Of a DNA stretch of 51,014 nucleotides, positions 23,514-31,779 are shown piece after piece (within the stretch, counting starts at the first letter, position 1; every line of letters begins with the position of its first letter). The notes beneath the pieces are model-generated. The model was given only the letters and a program-made list of their open reading frames with translations. It was not told where the DNA came from and did no database searches. The position numbers and the translations under genes were made by a program. This stretch comes from Myxococcales bacterium (lineage in GTDB: Bacteria; Myxococcota_A; Polyangia; Polyangiales; Polyangiaceae), in NCBI GenBank assembly GCA_013297655.1, contig JAAFHV010000031.1, positions 1 to 51,014 of the forward strand. Reading direction: 5' to 3'.

Positions 23514-24337
23514 CCTTCGCCGACGAGCTCGAACGCGCGCTCGGGTCGCGCCCGCGAGACCCTTCCTCGCCGAGCGCCGGCGTGGTGGAGCTCCGCGACG
23601 GACGCCGCGTCTTCGTGAAGGCCCCGCGCGACTCACGCGCGCACGCGATGGTCGCCGCGGAGGAGCACGGGCTCGAATTCCTCCGCGGCCATAGCGAGCT
23701 GCGAGTCCCCGACGTGCTCGCGCGCGGCACCGATTTCCTCGTGCTCGAGGCGCTCGATCTTCGACCGCTCGAGGGCCCTTCTGCCGAGCGCTTCGGCCAC
23801 GCCCTCGCCGAGCTGCACCGAAGCGGCGCCCCGTCGTTCGGACTCGATCGCGACAATTTCATCGGCCTCACCGAGCAGCGCAACGAGCCCCATGCGCGCT
23901 GGGCCGACTTCTACCGCGACGAGCGCATCCTCGCCGTCGCCGCGCGCGCCAACCTCGAGCGCAGCACACGCGCCCTCGTCGATGCAGTCGCGAACAAGAT
24001 GGACGTTCTCGTCGGCGACGAGGAGCCCCCCGCGCGTCTTCACGGCGATCTCTGGTCCGGCAACGCCTGCGCCGACGCGAGAGGGGTCCCGTGTGTGTTC
24101 GATCCTGCCGTCTCGGGAGGCTCCCGCGAGCTCGACCTCGCGATGATGCGTCTCTTCGGAGGCTTTCCGCGCCGCACCTTCGACGCCTACGAAGAGAGCT
24201 TCCAGCTCTTACCCGGCCACGCCGATCGCGGCGCGCTCTATCAGCTCTATTTCTTGCTCGTCCACGTCGCGATCTTCGGAGAAGGCTACCAAGCCCAAAC
24301 CGACCGCTGTTTGCGCCGCATCCTAGAGAAGCACTAA
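23510..24337 (+). CDS. Fructosamine kinase family protein
   Basis: A 275-residue protein of the fructosamine/ketosamine-3-kinase family. N-lobe 'GGVVELRDGRRVFVK'-like strand with Lys, 'VPDVLARGTDFLVLEAL', then the phosphotransferase loop 'ARLHGDLWSGNACAD' and 'CVFDPAVSGGSRELDLAMM' carrying the metal-binding Asp. It phosphorylates sugar adducts on protein amines so that they fall off (deglycation). In bacteria it is commonly paired with a low-MW tyrosine phosphatase, as here, so the pair probably acts in one repair pathway. GTG 23510 overlaps the phosphatase stop. Confidence 0.88.
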   Translation: MTFADELERALGSRPRDPSSPSAGVVELRDGRRVFVKAPRDSRAHAMVAAEEHGLEFLRGHSELRVPDVLARGTDFLVLEALDLRPLEGPSAERFGHALAELHRSGAPSFGLDRDNFIGLTEQRNEPHARWADFYRDERILAVAARANLERSTRALVDAVANKMDVLVGDEEPPARLHGDLWSGNACADARGVPCVFDPAVSGGSRELDLAMMRLFGGFPRRTFDAYEESFQLLPGHADRGALYQLYFLLVHVAIFGEGYQAQTDRCLRRILEKH

Positions 24338-24413
24338 TCCGCAAACGCACCCTACCAAATCCGCCCCCGTGCAAGCCGCAAGACGCCGGTCTCGCAACCG
24401 CATCAAGCCGATC

Positions 24414-24480
24414 CTCTCTTCTCTCTTCTCTCTTCTCTCTTCTCTCTTCTCTCTTCTCTCTTCTCTCTTCTCTCTCTCTC
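24414..24480. repeat. Heptanucleotide microsatellite (CTCTCTT)8 plus (CT)n
   Basis: Eight perfect copies of CTCTCTT (24414-24469) followed by an 11-base CT run. It lies 77 bp after the fructosamine kinase-like stop in a non-coding stretch between convergent genes. The strand is pure pyrimidine for 67 bases, able to form triplex (H-DNA) and prone to slippage. Confidence 0.95.
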
Positions 24481-24525
24481 GTCCTTGCGACGAGACGTCT
24501 CTGGGTTGAGGGGTTCGGCACGGGG

Positions 24526-24675
24526 GCGGCTTTGGGATTGGGGGGTGGGGGGGTCCTGTGTCTGAGGCGAGTGCGTATGTTTGGGCTGGAAATACCCTCT
24601 GCGTCTCGCATGGACTTCGAAGAGCCTGTCAGCCGCCGAGTCCGGGGGGGACCCACCCCCCAATCCCAAAGCCGC
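24526..24675. repeat. Inverted repeat with 24-bp perfect G-rich arms
   Basis: The left arm at 24526-24549 begins GCGGCTTTGGGATTGGGG and ends GGTGGG. The right arm at 24652-24675 is its exact reverse complement over 24 bp. The arms are 102 bp apart. The left arm runs into further Gs, so the top strand has GGG-ATT-GGGGGG-T-GGGGGGG, a G-quadruplex-prone sequence. The unit may be a small non-autonomous mobile element or a genome-wide intergenic repeat; no transposase or target duplication was recognised. Confidence 0.75.
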
Positions 24676-24924
24676 ACCGGTGACGGCCCCGGCCTACCTG
24701 TCCGTGGTCTCTGGCTGGTCCCACACGCCCCACGCCCAAATCCAAGTCTTTCAGGCCCCGCCGCCCCACAGCCGTGTGCGCGCCGCGCACAAAAAACCAT
24801 GCCCCCGCGGGCCCCTTCCCGATGGTCCCGAGACTTCCGTTGGCGTCGTGCCGGAACGGACTCCCCACGACGCCCGCCTCGAGGGCACGTGTACGGGGCG
24901 AGACCGGAGCCACAAAAAGGACAG

Positions 24925-24956
24925 CCGCGGCACACCTGACGGTGCACCGCGGTTTT
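24925..24956. terminator. Bidirectional terminator hairpin
   Basis: CCGCGGCACACC (24925-24936) pairs with GGTGCACCGCGG (24941-24952) at 10 of 12 positions, with a 4-base loop, followed by TTTT on the plus strand. On the minus strand the same hairpin is followed after seven bases by TTTTT. It lies 19 bp beyond the stop of the minus-strand VWA gene and so can end transcription from both convergent sides. Confidence 0.6.
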
Positions 24957-24975
24957 CGTTCGAGGTCGACGCGAG

Positions 24976-26694
24976 TCACTTCGCCACGGCGATCCCCACG
25001 TTGGTCGCCGGCCGTTGCCCCGAGAGCTGCGCCGCCTTGTTCACGAGACCCACCAGCTCGAGCCGCTCCGCGCGCCCCTGGCTCGCGTCGTTCGCGATGC
25101 GGGCGACTTGGTCGAGACGCCACTCCGCAGCGAGGGGGCTCTTGCGGAGCACCTCGGCGAGCCCCACCACCGCGGTCGCGAAACGGAAGTCCGCCGAGGC
25201 CGACTCGAAGGTGCGCGCGATGCTGGTCGCGGGCATCGGGAAGACGCTCTCCTCCGCGCGCTCGCTGCCGGTCGGCGTCTTGTGGCGCACCCGCACGGTG
25301 ACGGGAGATTTGTCGGTCCGCGTGAGCACCACGTCGTAGAGGGCGGTCACGGTGTGGCCAGAGCCGACCTCACCGGCGTCGACCTTGTCGTTGCGGAAAT
25401 CGCGGTCCTTGATGTCGCGGTTCTCGTAGCCGAGGAGGCGGTAGGTGCGCACCACGCTCGGATCGAGCTCGACCTGGATTTTCACGTCGCGCGCGATCAC
25501 CTGGAGGAGGCCGTCGACCTGCTCGCCGAACACGCGCCGCGATTGCTCCTCCGAGTCGATGTAGCTGTAGTTGCCGTCGCCGGAGTCGGCGAGCGCCTCC
25601 ATCGTGGCGTCCTTGTAGTTGCCGGAGCCGAAGCCGACGGTGCTGAGGGTGATGCCCTCGCCGCGGTGGCCGTGGATGATCTTCTTGAGCTCCTCTTGGG
25701 AAGCGCGGCCCACGTTCGCGTCGCCGTCGGAGAGCACGACCACGCGGTTCACGTGGGTCTTCACGAGGGTTTTCTTCGCGAGCTCGTAGGCCATCGCGAG
25801 GCCGTCGCCCATCGCGGTCGACCCGCCGGCGCGGAGGCGCTCGATCGCGGCGAGGATGCGGTCTTTGTGCTCGATGCTGGTCGGATCGAGGATCTTTTCG
25901 ACGCCGCCGGCATACGTGCAGATCGCGACCGTGTCGCCGCGCTGGAGCTTGTCGGTGAGCACCTTGAGGCTCTTTTTTGCGAGCTCCATGCGATCGGCGC
26001 CGCCCATCGAGCCGCTCGTGTCGACGAGGTAAACGAGGTGGACCGGCACTCGCTCCGCGCCTTGCACCTTCTTGCCCTGGAGGCCCACGCGGAGGAGGTG
26101 GTGGCCCGGGGTGAACGGCGAGGGTGCCGCGTCGGTGTAGACTGCAAACGGTTTCTGCGTGGGCGCTTCGTAGCCGTAGCGGAAGTAGTTCACGTACTCC
26201 TCGACGCGGACCGAGGCGAAGGGCGGCAAGGTGCCCTCGTTCAGCTTGCGGCGCGAGATCGTGTACGAGGCGGTGTCGACGTCGATCGCGAAGGTGCTCA
26301 GGCGATCCTTCGAGGTATCCACGGTCGGGTTCACGCCGTGGTCTTGGTAGTGCTCGGTGCCGGTCGGCTCGGCGGGGGCGCCGGCGATCGTGGCGACCGG
26401 TTGGCTCTGCGCGACGGGGGCGGGCATCCCGGGGATCCCGGGCATCGGAGGGGCCGGGGGGGCCGGCACGGCGCCCGGGTTCACCTGGTACGTCGGCGCC
26501 CCGGCCGGCTGCGGCGCTTGGGGGTAGGCCTGCTGCTCCGGGTACCCGGCCGCGGGGTAGTCCTTCGTGCTCGCGACGGCCTCGGGGGCCCGCGCAGCGT
26601 GGTCCATCGTCCCGCCCGCGCCACATCCGACGAGGCCCGCGGCGAGCGGAACGAGCACGAAACAAGCGGACAGGGCGGCGCGGGACCTTCGCAT
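24976..26694 (-). CDS. VWA domain lipoprotein, YfbK-like
   Basis: A 572-residue lipoprotein; ATG 26694 has a good AGGAG at 6-7 bases. Lipobox LVGC with Cys24, a Pro/Ala/Gly-rich linker (residues 45-110), then the YfbK-type N-terminal VWF domain ('DRLSTFAIDVDTASYTISRR', 'VRVEEYVNYFRYGY'), a von Willebrand A domain with MIDAS 'DTSGSMGG' (Asp225, Ser227, Ser229), Thr and Asp partners ('GGSTAMGDGL', 'VVVLSDGDANVG'), and the C-terminal DUF3520-like part ending 'ATNVGIAVAK'. It probably binds a ligand through a metal at the membrane surface. Single gene, divergent from the acyl-reductase megaenzyme. Confidence 0.88.
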   Translation of the reverse strand: MRRSRAALSACFVLVPLAAGLVGCGAGGTMDHAARAPEAVASTKDYPAAGYPEQQAYPQAPQPAGAPTYQVNPGAVPAPPAPPMPGIPGMPAPVAQSQPVATIAGAPAEPTGTEHYQDHGVNPTVDTSKDRLSTFAIDVDTASYTISRRKLNEGTLPPFASVRVEEYVNYFRYGYEAPTQKPFAVYTDAAPSPFTPGHHLLRVGLQGKKVQGAERVPVHLVYLVDTSGSMGGADRMELAKKSLKVLTDKLQRGDTVAICTYAGGVEKILDPTSIEHKDRILAAIERLRAGGSTAMGDGLAMAYELAKKTLVKTHVNRVVVLSDGDANVGRASQEELKKIIHGHRGEGITLSTVGFGSGNYKDATMEALADSGDGNYSYIDSEEQSRRVFGEQVDGLLQVIARDVKIQVELDPSVVRTYRLLGYENRDIKDRDFRNDKVDAGEVGSGHTVTALYDVVLTRTDKSPVTVRVRHKTPTGSERAEESVFPMPATSIARTFESASADFRFATAVVGLAEVLRKSPLAAEWRLDQVARIANDASQGRAERLELVGLVNKAAQLSGQRPATNVGIAVAK

Positions 26695-26959
26695 GAGACT
26701 CTCCTCTGCGCGCTCGCGACCGGCCACCACCTCGGTGTCTCGGAGCTGCGCGGGTTGTGGGGGTCCGAACGAGGGCTCGGTTCGGCGCTTACACTCGCCG
26801 CGAAGATTTCCTTTTTACGGAACATCTAGACTCGGTGCGTTGCGGGATTCGCACCGGCGGCCCGTATTTTCCTGGGGTTCGGTTGAAGGAAGGGGGTGCC
26901 TGTTGTAGGTACGGCCGAGCCCTGTCGCCTCGTTTTCCGAGCGCCGGCTCCCCCCAGCC
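26695..26959. promoter_or_regulatory. Divergent promoter region (VWA lipoprotein / lipid megaenzyme)
   Basis: 265 bases between divergent starts must carry both promoters. A locally AT-richer patch (gaagatttcctttttacgg, 26801-26819) and a TTGCGG...TATTTT pair (about 26838-26874, spacing slightly long) are the best candidates, but neither is convincing. No operator-like dyad was found. Confidence 0.35.
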
Positions 26960-29900
26960 ATGCACCAGAACGGAATCTCGAACGGCGCCAACGGCGCCTC
27001 CCCCTCCAACGCTCCTGCCGCCGCGGGCCTCGCCCCTCTCGACGTGGCGCGGCAGCTCGAAGGAGCGCGCCTCCTCATCCTCGGAGGCACCGGCTTTCTC
27101 GGGAAGATTTTCTGGCTCATGCTCCTCGACCGGTACCCGGGGGTGGGCAAAATTTTCCTCCTCGTGCGCAGCTCGAAGAAGGCCACGAGCGAGCAGCGCT
27201 TCTGGAAAGACGTCGCGACGAGCGAGGCCATGCTCCCGCTCACCCAGAAGTACGGCGATGGCTTCGAGGCGTTCCTCCGCGAGAAGATCGTGCCCATCGA
27301 CGGTGACGTAGGGAACCCCAACTGCGGCATCGACGCCGATTGGATCCGCGATCACAAGGGCACGATCGACGCCGTGATCAACGTCGCGGGCGTGGTCGAC
27401 TTCAACCCGCCGCTCGACGAAGCGCTCGATACGAACGCGTTCGGCACCCAAAACCTGGTCTCGCTCTGCCGCGGCCTCGGCGACGCGCCGCTCTTCCACA
27501 CGAGCACGTGTTACGTGGTCGGCAACCGGAAGGGCCTCATCCAAGAGGACATCCCGGGCACGAAATATCCGTTCCCGCGGGCAGACGAGCTCGGCCGCGA
27601 GCTCTGGGATCCGGAGCGCGAGATCACCGACTGCCTCGACATCGTGGCGCAGGCGAAGAGCCGCTGCGAGGACGCGTTCCGCCAGAGCGAGTTCCAAGAG
27701 AAGGCGATGAAGAACCTCCTCGCGAAGGGCGAGCCGACTCACGGCGCGTCGCTCGAGGCGGAGCTCAAGAGCGTGAAGCGCCGCTGGGTGAGCGACAAGC
27801 TGGTGGACGCGGGCGTGGAGCGCGCCATCCACTGGGGCTGGCCGAACGTCTACACGTACACGAAGAGCATCGGCGAGCAGATCATCGCCCGCTCCGGAAT
27901 CACGTACCTCATCGCGCGCCCGGCCTGCTGCGAGAGCACGATCGAGTTCCCCTTCCCCGGCTGGAACGAGGGCATCGGCACCTCGGCGCCGATCGTGTTC
28001 CTCATCATGAAGGGCCACCACCAGGTGGTCGCGCGCGACGTGATCTTGGATTTTATCCCCGCCGACACCGTGTGCGCGGGCATGATCTTGAGCCTCGCGG
28101 AGCTGCTCGAGGGCACCCACAAGCCGGTCTACCAATACGGCACGAGCGACGTGAACCCGGGCACGAGCGATCGCCTCGGTGAGCTCATGGGGCTCTATCG
28201 CCGCAAGCACTACCAGCGCACGAACAAGGGCAACCCGTTCGTGAACTTCCTCCAGGCCCACTACGAGCCGGCGATCGTCGATCTCGATCGCTACAACGCG
28301 ACCGGCCCCGGGCAGATCGCGCGCGCCGCGCGCACCTTCTCGAAGATGCTCAAGTCGGCCCCCGGCCCCACCGCGAAGTTCGCGAAGCCGATGGCGAAGA
28401 GCCTCGACGGGTTCGCGTACCAAGAAGAGAAGATCGACATGATCATTCGTCTCTTCTTGCCGTTCACCTACGACCAGAAGGGCCCGTTCTCCTGCGGCAA
28501 CACGCGCGAGGCGTATGCCCGCGCCACCGCCGCCGACCGCGCGAAGCTCGCGTGGAACCCGGAGAAGCTCGACTGGGCCGACTACTTCATGAACCACCAC
28601 ATGCCCGCGCTCGAGAAGCGGGTCATCCCGTGGATGACGGAGCGCTACAAGAAGGAGCTCAAGCCCCTCAAGGCGCACCAGACCCTCGCCTCGCTCGTCG
28701 ATCAAATGGCCGAGCGGCACGAGCACGCGGTCGCGCTCGGGCGCTTCGAGGGCGACGACGGCTTCACCCGCGTCACGTATGCCGACGTGCTCGCGCGCGC
28801 CGAGGACGTCGCCTGCCGCCTCTTCGATCTCGGCGTGAAGAAGGGCGATCGTGTGGTGCTCGCGGGCAAAAACTGCCCCGAGTGGAGCATCGCCTACTTC
28901 GGTATCGTGCGCGCCGGCGCCGCCTGCGTGCCGATGGATCCGGACATGGAACCTGCCGCGTTCGTGAACGTGGTCAAAGAGAGCGAAGCGCGCGTCGCGA
29001 TTTTGGATCCACACGTGGAGCGTAAATCGGGGGCGGCCCTCGACGCCGACGTGGCCGGAACGAAGCGCCTCGATCTCCAGGCCGTGTGCGAGCTCGATCC
29101 GGGCCTCGCGCGACCGGCGGTCGAGATTTACGACGAGGACGTCGCGAGCCTTATTTTTACGAGCGGTACGACCGGGAAGCCCAAGGGCGTCATGCTCTCG
29201 CACGGGAATTTCACGTCGCTCATCGCGTCGCTCGCGCCTCTCTTTCCGCTCTCGACGAACGACCGTGTGCTCTCGGTCTTGCCGCTCCACCACACGTTCG
29301 AGTTCACCGCCGGGTTGCTGCTCCCGTTCTCGCGCGGCACTCGGATCTTTTACCCCGGCGAGCTCACCGGCGATCGCATCACGAAGGCGCTCAAGCAGGG
29401 GCGAATCACGGGCATGGTCGGCGTGCCGGCGGTGTGGCAGCTCCTCGAGCGTCGCATCCTCTCGCGCGTACACGCCAAGGGCCGCACGGTGGAGGCGCTC
29501 TTCGACGTGGGCGGCGAGGTGTCTCGTTTCCTCGCGAAAAGTACGGGGATCGACCTCGGACGCACCTTGTTCGGCACCGTGCACGACGAGCTCGGTGGCC
29601 ACGTGAAGTGGCTCATCTCCGGCGGCGCCGCGCTCCCGAAGGACACCCAGAAGCTCTTCACCGGCCTCGGGCTCAAGCTCACGGAGGGTTACGGCCTCAC
29701 CGAAGCGGCGCCCGTGCTCGCCGTCGCGAAGGCTGGCTCTCCCGCCGGGCAAGTGGGCAAAGCGATCCCGGGCGTGGAGCTCAAGATCGACGCGCCGGAC
29801 GCCGACGGCGTGGGCGAGGTGCTCGCCCGCGGCAAGAACGTGATGGTCGGCTACACCGACGGCGACGCCACCAAGTCCACGATCGACGCGGACGGCTGGC

Positions 29901-31675
29901 TCCACACCGGGGACCTCGGCAAGTTCGACAAGCAGGGCCGCCTGCAAATCGTGGGACGCTCGAAGGACGTCGTCGTCACGTCGAACGGGGAAAACCTGTA
30001 TCCCGACGATCTCGAGCGCTTGCTCGGCAACGTGGCCCACATCGAGGAGCTCGCGTTCGTCGGCGTCGACAACGCGGCCGGCGGAGAGCGCCTCGCCTGC
30101 ATCGCGGTCCCCAAGACCGACGACACCGTGACGCGCCACGAGCGCATGAGCCGCGCAGAACGCTCGCTCCGCGACGCGCTCGGCAAGCTCCCCTACGGCA
30201 AGCAGCCGTCCGTGGTTCACTTGTATGATGCACCTTTGCCGCGCACCTCGACGCGGAAGGTGAAGCGGATCGACGTGCGCCAGATCTTGCACCGCACGAT
30301 CGCCGCGACCCAGCGCACGAAGGACGAGGGGGTCACCCCCGTGCGCGCCGCGATCGCGGGGCTCAAGGGCCTCAAGCCCGCGGAAATCACGGGCGACATG
30401 ACGATCGCGGGCGATCTCGCGCTCGACTCTCTCGCCCTCACCGAGCTCCTCGCCGCCCTCGAATCGAAGGTCGGCACGATCGAGCCGGCGGAGCTGCAAG
30501 CGTGCCGCACCGTCGCCGACGTAGAGGTCCTCGTCGGCACCGAGCGGCAGAGCCTACGCCCGCAAAAAGCCGAGGTCGCCTCGCGCTACCGCATCGAAGG
30601 GCGCGCCAAGCCCCAAGACGACAAGGGCGACGACGCCTTCCTCCTCCCGCCGGAGATGCAGAACGCGGGCAAGAAGCTCATCGGCAAGCTGCAAGACGCG
30701 TTCTACGGCAACGTGATGAGCTCCAAGGTCTCGGGGCGCGCGTTCATCCCGCACAACCGAAACGTGCTCGTCGTCGCGAACCACGCGAGCCACTTGGACA
30801 TGGGCTTCGTTCGCCATGCCCTCGGGCCTTACGGCGAGGACGTGGTCACCCTCGCCGCGCAGGACTACTTCTTCGACAAGAACAGCATCAAGCGCGCGTT
30901 CTTCGAGAACCTCACGAACCTCAAGGCGATCGATCGTAAGAGCGGGCTCCGCGCGAGCGAACGGCAGGCCGGCGAGGTGCTCTCGCAGGGCAAGACGATG
31001 CTCATCTTCCCGGAGGGCACGCGCAGCCAAGACGGGGAAATTCACGAGTTCAAATCGTTCCTCGGTCACCTCGCGCTCACCTACGGGGTCGACGTGCTCC
31101 CCATCTACGTGGGCGGCACGTACCAATCGATGGGCAAGGGCGCGCGGGTGCCCACGCGTCGCGAGATCTTCGCCCGCATCGGCCCGGTGCTCGCGCTCTC
31201 GGACGTGAAGCGGCTCACCGCCGGGCTCTCCTACGGCGAGGCTTCTCGCGAGGTCGCGAAGCTCGCGCGGGCGGCGGTCGTGGCCCTCCGCGACGGCGAC
31301 GTGCTCGACCTCAGCCGCATCGAGTCGCTCGACGGCACCAAGAAGAAAAAAGAGCACCCGCTCGTCACGCTCTTCTCCGAGCTCGGCACCAAGTTCCGCA
31401 AAGAAAAGGTGGAGCGCCCGGTCTCGTTCTATTTCACCCTCGGCGGTGAGGATCAGGCCAAGTGGACGGTGCGCGTGAACGGCGAAGGCTGCCAAATCAT
31501 CAACGGAAAACCCGAAGGTGGCACCGCCGACTGCGTGCTCAAGACCAGCCCCGAGATCTTCACCAAGATCGTGAACGGCTACATGCCTAGCCCCGCCGAG
31601 TTCATCTCCGGCGCGATCAAGTCGAACGACGTGAGCCTGCTCATGGAGTTCCAGAAGGTCTTCGAGCTCGGCTGA
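26960..31675 (+). CDS. Multifunctional lipid enzyme: acyl reductase-acyl ligase-ACP-PlsC-SCP2 (ElbD-like)
   Basis: A single 1571-residue protein. (1) Fatty acyl reductase, residues about 35-580: 'GGTGFLGK' (42-49), Tyr298/Lys302 in 'YTYTK', and a FAR C-terminal part ('DWADYFMNHHMPALEKRVIP'). (2) AMP-forming acyl ligase, about 590-1110: 'LIFTSGTTGKPKG' (near 731), 'YGLTEAAP', 'GWLHTGD'. (3) Carrier protein, about 1115-1195: 'DLALDSLALTEL' with phosphopantetheine Ser1157. (4) PlsC acyltransferase, about 1210-1420: 'NHASHLD' (H-x4-D) and 'FPEGTRS'. (5) SCP2-like lipid-binding C-terminus, about 1440-1571. All key residues are present. It should activate a fatty acid, load it on the carrier, reduce it to the alcohol and acylate a glycerol backbone. 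As I recall, ElbD of the Myxococcus ether-lipid locus is such an enzyme. Two lipid genes follow. Confidence 0.9.
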   Translation: MHQNGISNGANGASPSNAPAAAGLAPLDVARQLEGARLLILGGTGFLGKIFWLMLLDRYPGVGKIFLLVRSSKKATSEQRFWKDVATSEAMLPLTQKYGDGFEAFLREKIVPIDGDVGNPNCGIDADWIRDHKGTIDAVINVAGVVDFNPPLDEALDTNAFGTQNLVSLCRGLGDAPLFHTSTCYVVGNRKGLIQEDIPGTKYPFPRADELGRELWDPEREITDCLDIVAQAKSRCEDAFRQSEFQEKAMKNLLAKGEPTHGASLEAELKSVKRRWVSDKLVDAGVERAIHWGWPNVYTYTKSIGEQIIARSGITYLIARPACCESTIEFPFPGWNEGIGTSAPIVFLIMKGHHQVVARDVILDFIPADTVCAGMILSLAELLEGTHKPVYQYGTSDVNPGTSDRLGELMGLYRRKHYQRTNKGNPFVNFLQAHYEPAIVDLDRYNATGPGQIARAARTFSKMLKSAPGPTAKFAKPMAKSLDGFAYQEEKIDMIIRLFLPFTYDQKGPFSCGNTREAYARATAADRAKLAWNPEKLDWADYFMNHHMPALEKRVIPWMTERYKKELKPLKAHQTLASLVDQMAERHEHAVALGRFEGDDGFTRVTYADVLARAEDVACRLFDLGVKKGDRVVLAGKNCPEWSIAYFGIVRAGAACVPMDPDMEPAAFVNVVKESEARVAILDPHVERKSGAALDADVAGTKRLDLQAVCELDPGLARPAVEIYDEDVASLIFTSGTTGKPKGVMLSHGNFTSLIASLAPLFPLSTNDRVLSVLPLHHTFEFTAGLLLPFSRGTRIFYPGELTGDRITKALKQGRITGMVGVPAVWQLLERRILSRVHAKGRTVEALFDVGGEVSRFLAKSTGIDLGRTLFGTVHDELGGHVKWLISGGAALPKDTQKLFTGLGLKLTEGYGLTEAAPVLAVAKAGSPAGQVGKAIPGVELKIDAPDADGVGEVLARGKNVMVGYTDGDATKSTIDADGWLHTGDLGKFDKQGRLQIVGRSKDVVVTSNGENLYPDDLERLLGNVAHIEELAFVGVDNAAGGERLACIAVPKTDDTVTRHERMSRAERSLRDALGKLPYGKQPSVVHLYDAPLPRTSTRKVKRIDVRQILHRTIAATQRTKDEGVTPVRAAIAGLKGLKPAEITGDMTIAGDLALDSLALTELLAALESKVGTIEPAELQACRTVADVEVLVGTERQSLRPQKAEVASRYRIEGRAKPQDDKGDDAFLLPPEMQNAGKKLIGKLQDAFYGNVMSSKVSGRAFIPHNRNVLVVANHASHLDMGFVRHALGPYGEDVVTLAAQDYFFDKNSIKRAFFENLTNLKAIDRKSGLRASERQAGEVLSQGKTMLIFPEGTRSQDGEIHEFKSFLGHLALTYGVDVLPIYVGGTYQSMGKGARVPTRREIFARIGPVLALSDVKRLTAGLSYGEASREVAKLARAAVVALRDGDVLDLSRIESLDGTKKKKEHPLVTLFSELGTKFRKEKVERPVSFYFTLGGEDQAKWTVRVNGEGCQIINGKPEGGTADCVLKTSPEIFTKIVNGYMPSPAEFISGAIKSNDVSLLMEFQKVFELG

Positions 31676-31688
31676 TCACGTCTCGTAC

Positions 31689-31705
31689 GCGTGCATCTTG
31701 CACGC
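31689..31705. other. Perfect 7-bp hairpin between megaenzyme and epimerase genes
   Basis: GCGTGCA-TCT-TGCACGC lies 14 bp after the megaenzyme stop in a 104-bp gap. There is no T-run, so it is not a classical terminator. It could be an mRNA processing or stability element within a lipid operon, or an operator. Confidence 0.35.
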
Positions 31706-31779
31706 AATCGTGGGGCGCGTCTCGGAGTGGTCCGCGCGCCTCGCCTGCCCCGTTTCGTCACGCAAAGGATCGATCGCAC

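Larger units (their letters stand above)
24338..24975. other. Non-coding region between convergent genes
   Basis: About 640 bases hold no credible gene; the frames crossing it are low-complexity or shadow-like. Contents are the heptamer microsatellite (24414-24480), the G-rich inverted repeat (24526-24675), a short GC dyad GTGCGCG-C-CGCGCAC (about 24775-24789) and a terminator hairpin (24925-24956). Confidence 0.7.

Noticed and set aside
24414-24480. Regular repeat considered as a CRISPR array
   Set aside because: Units are 7 bp with no spacers.
24775-24796. GC dyad followed by AAAAAA, considered as a terminator
   Set aside because: The A-run is on the wrong side: on neither strand does a T-run follow the hairpin.
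26789-30499. A 1236-codon open frame on the minus strand
   Set aside because: It is antisense to the lipid megaenzyme, rich in Arg/Glu/Val/His as expected from the reverse complement of GC-biased codons, and has no domain motifs.
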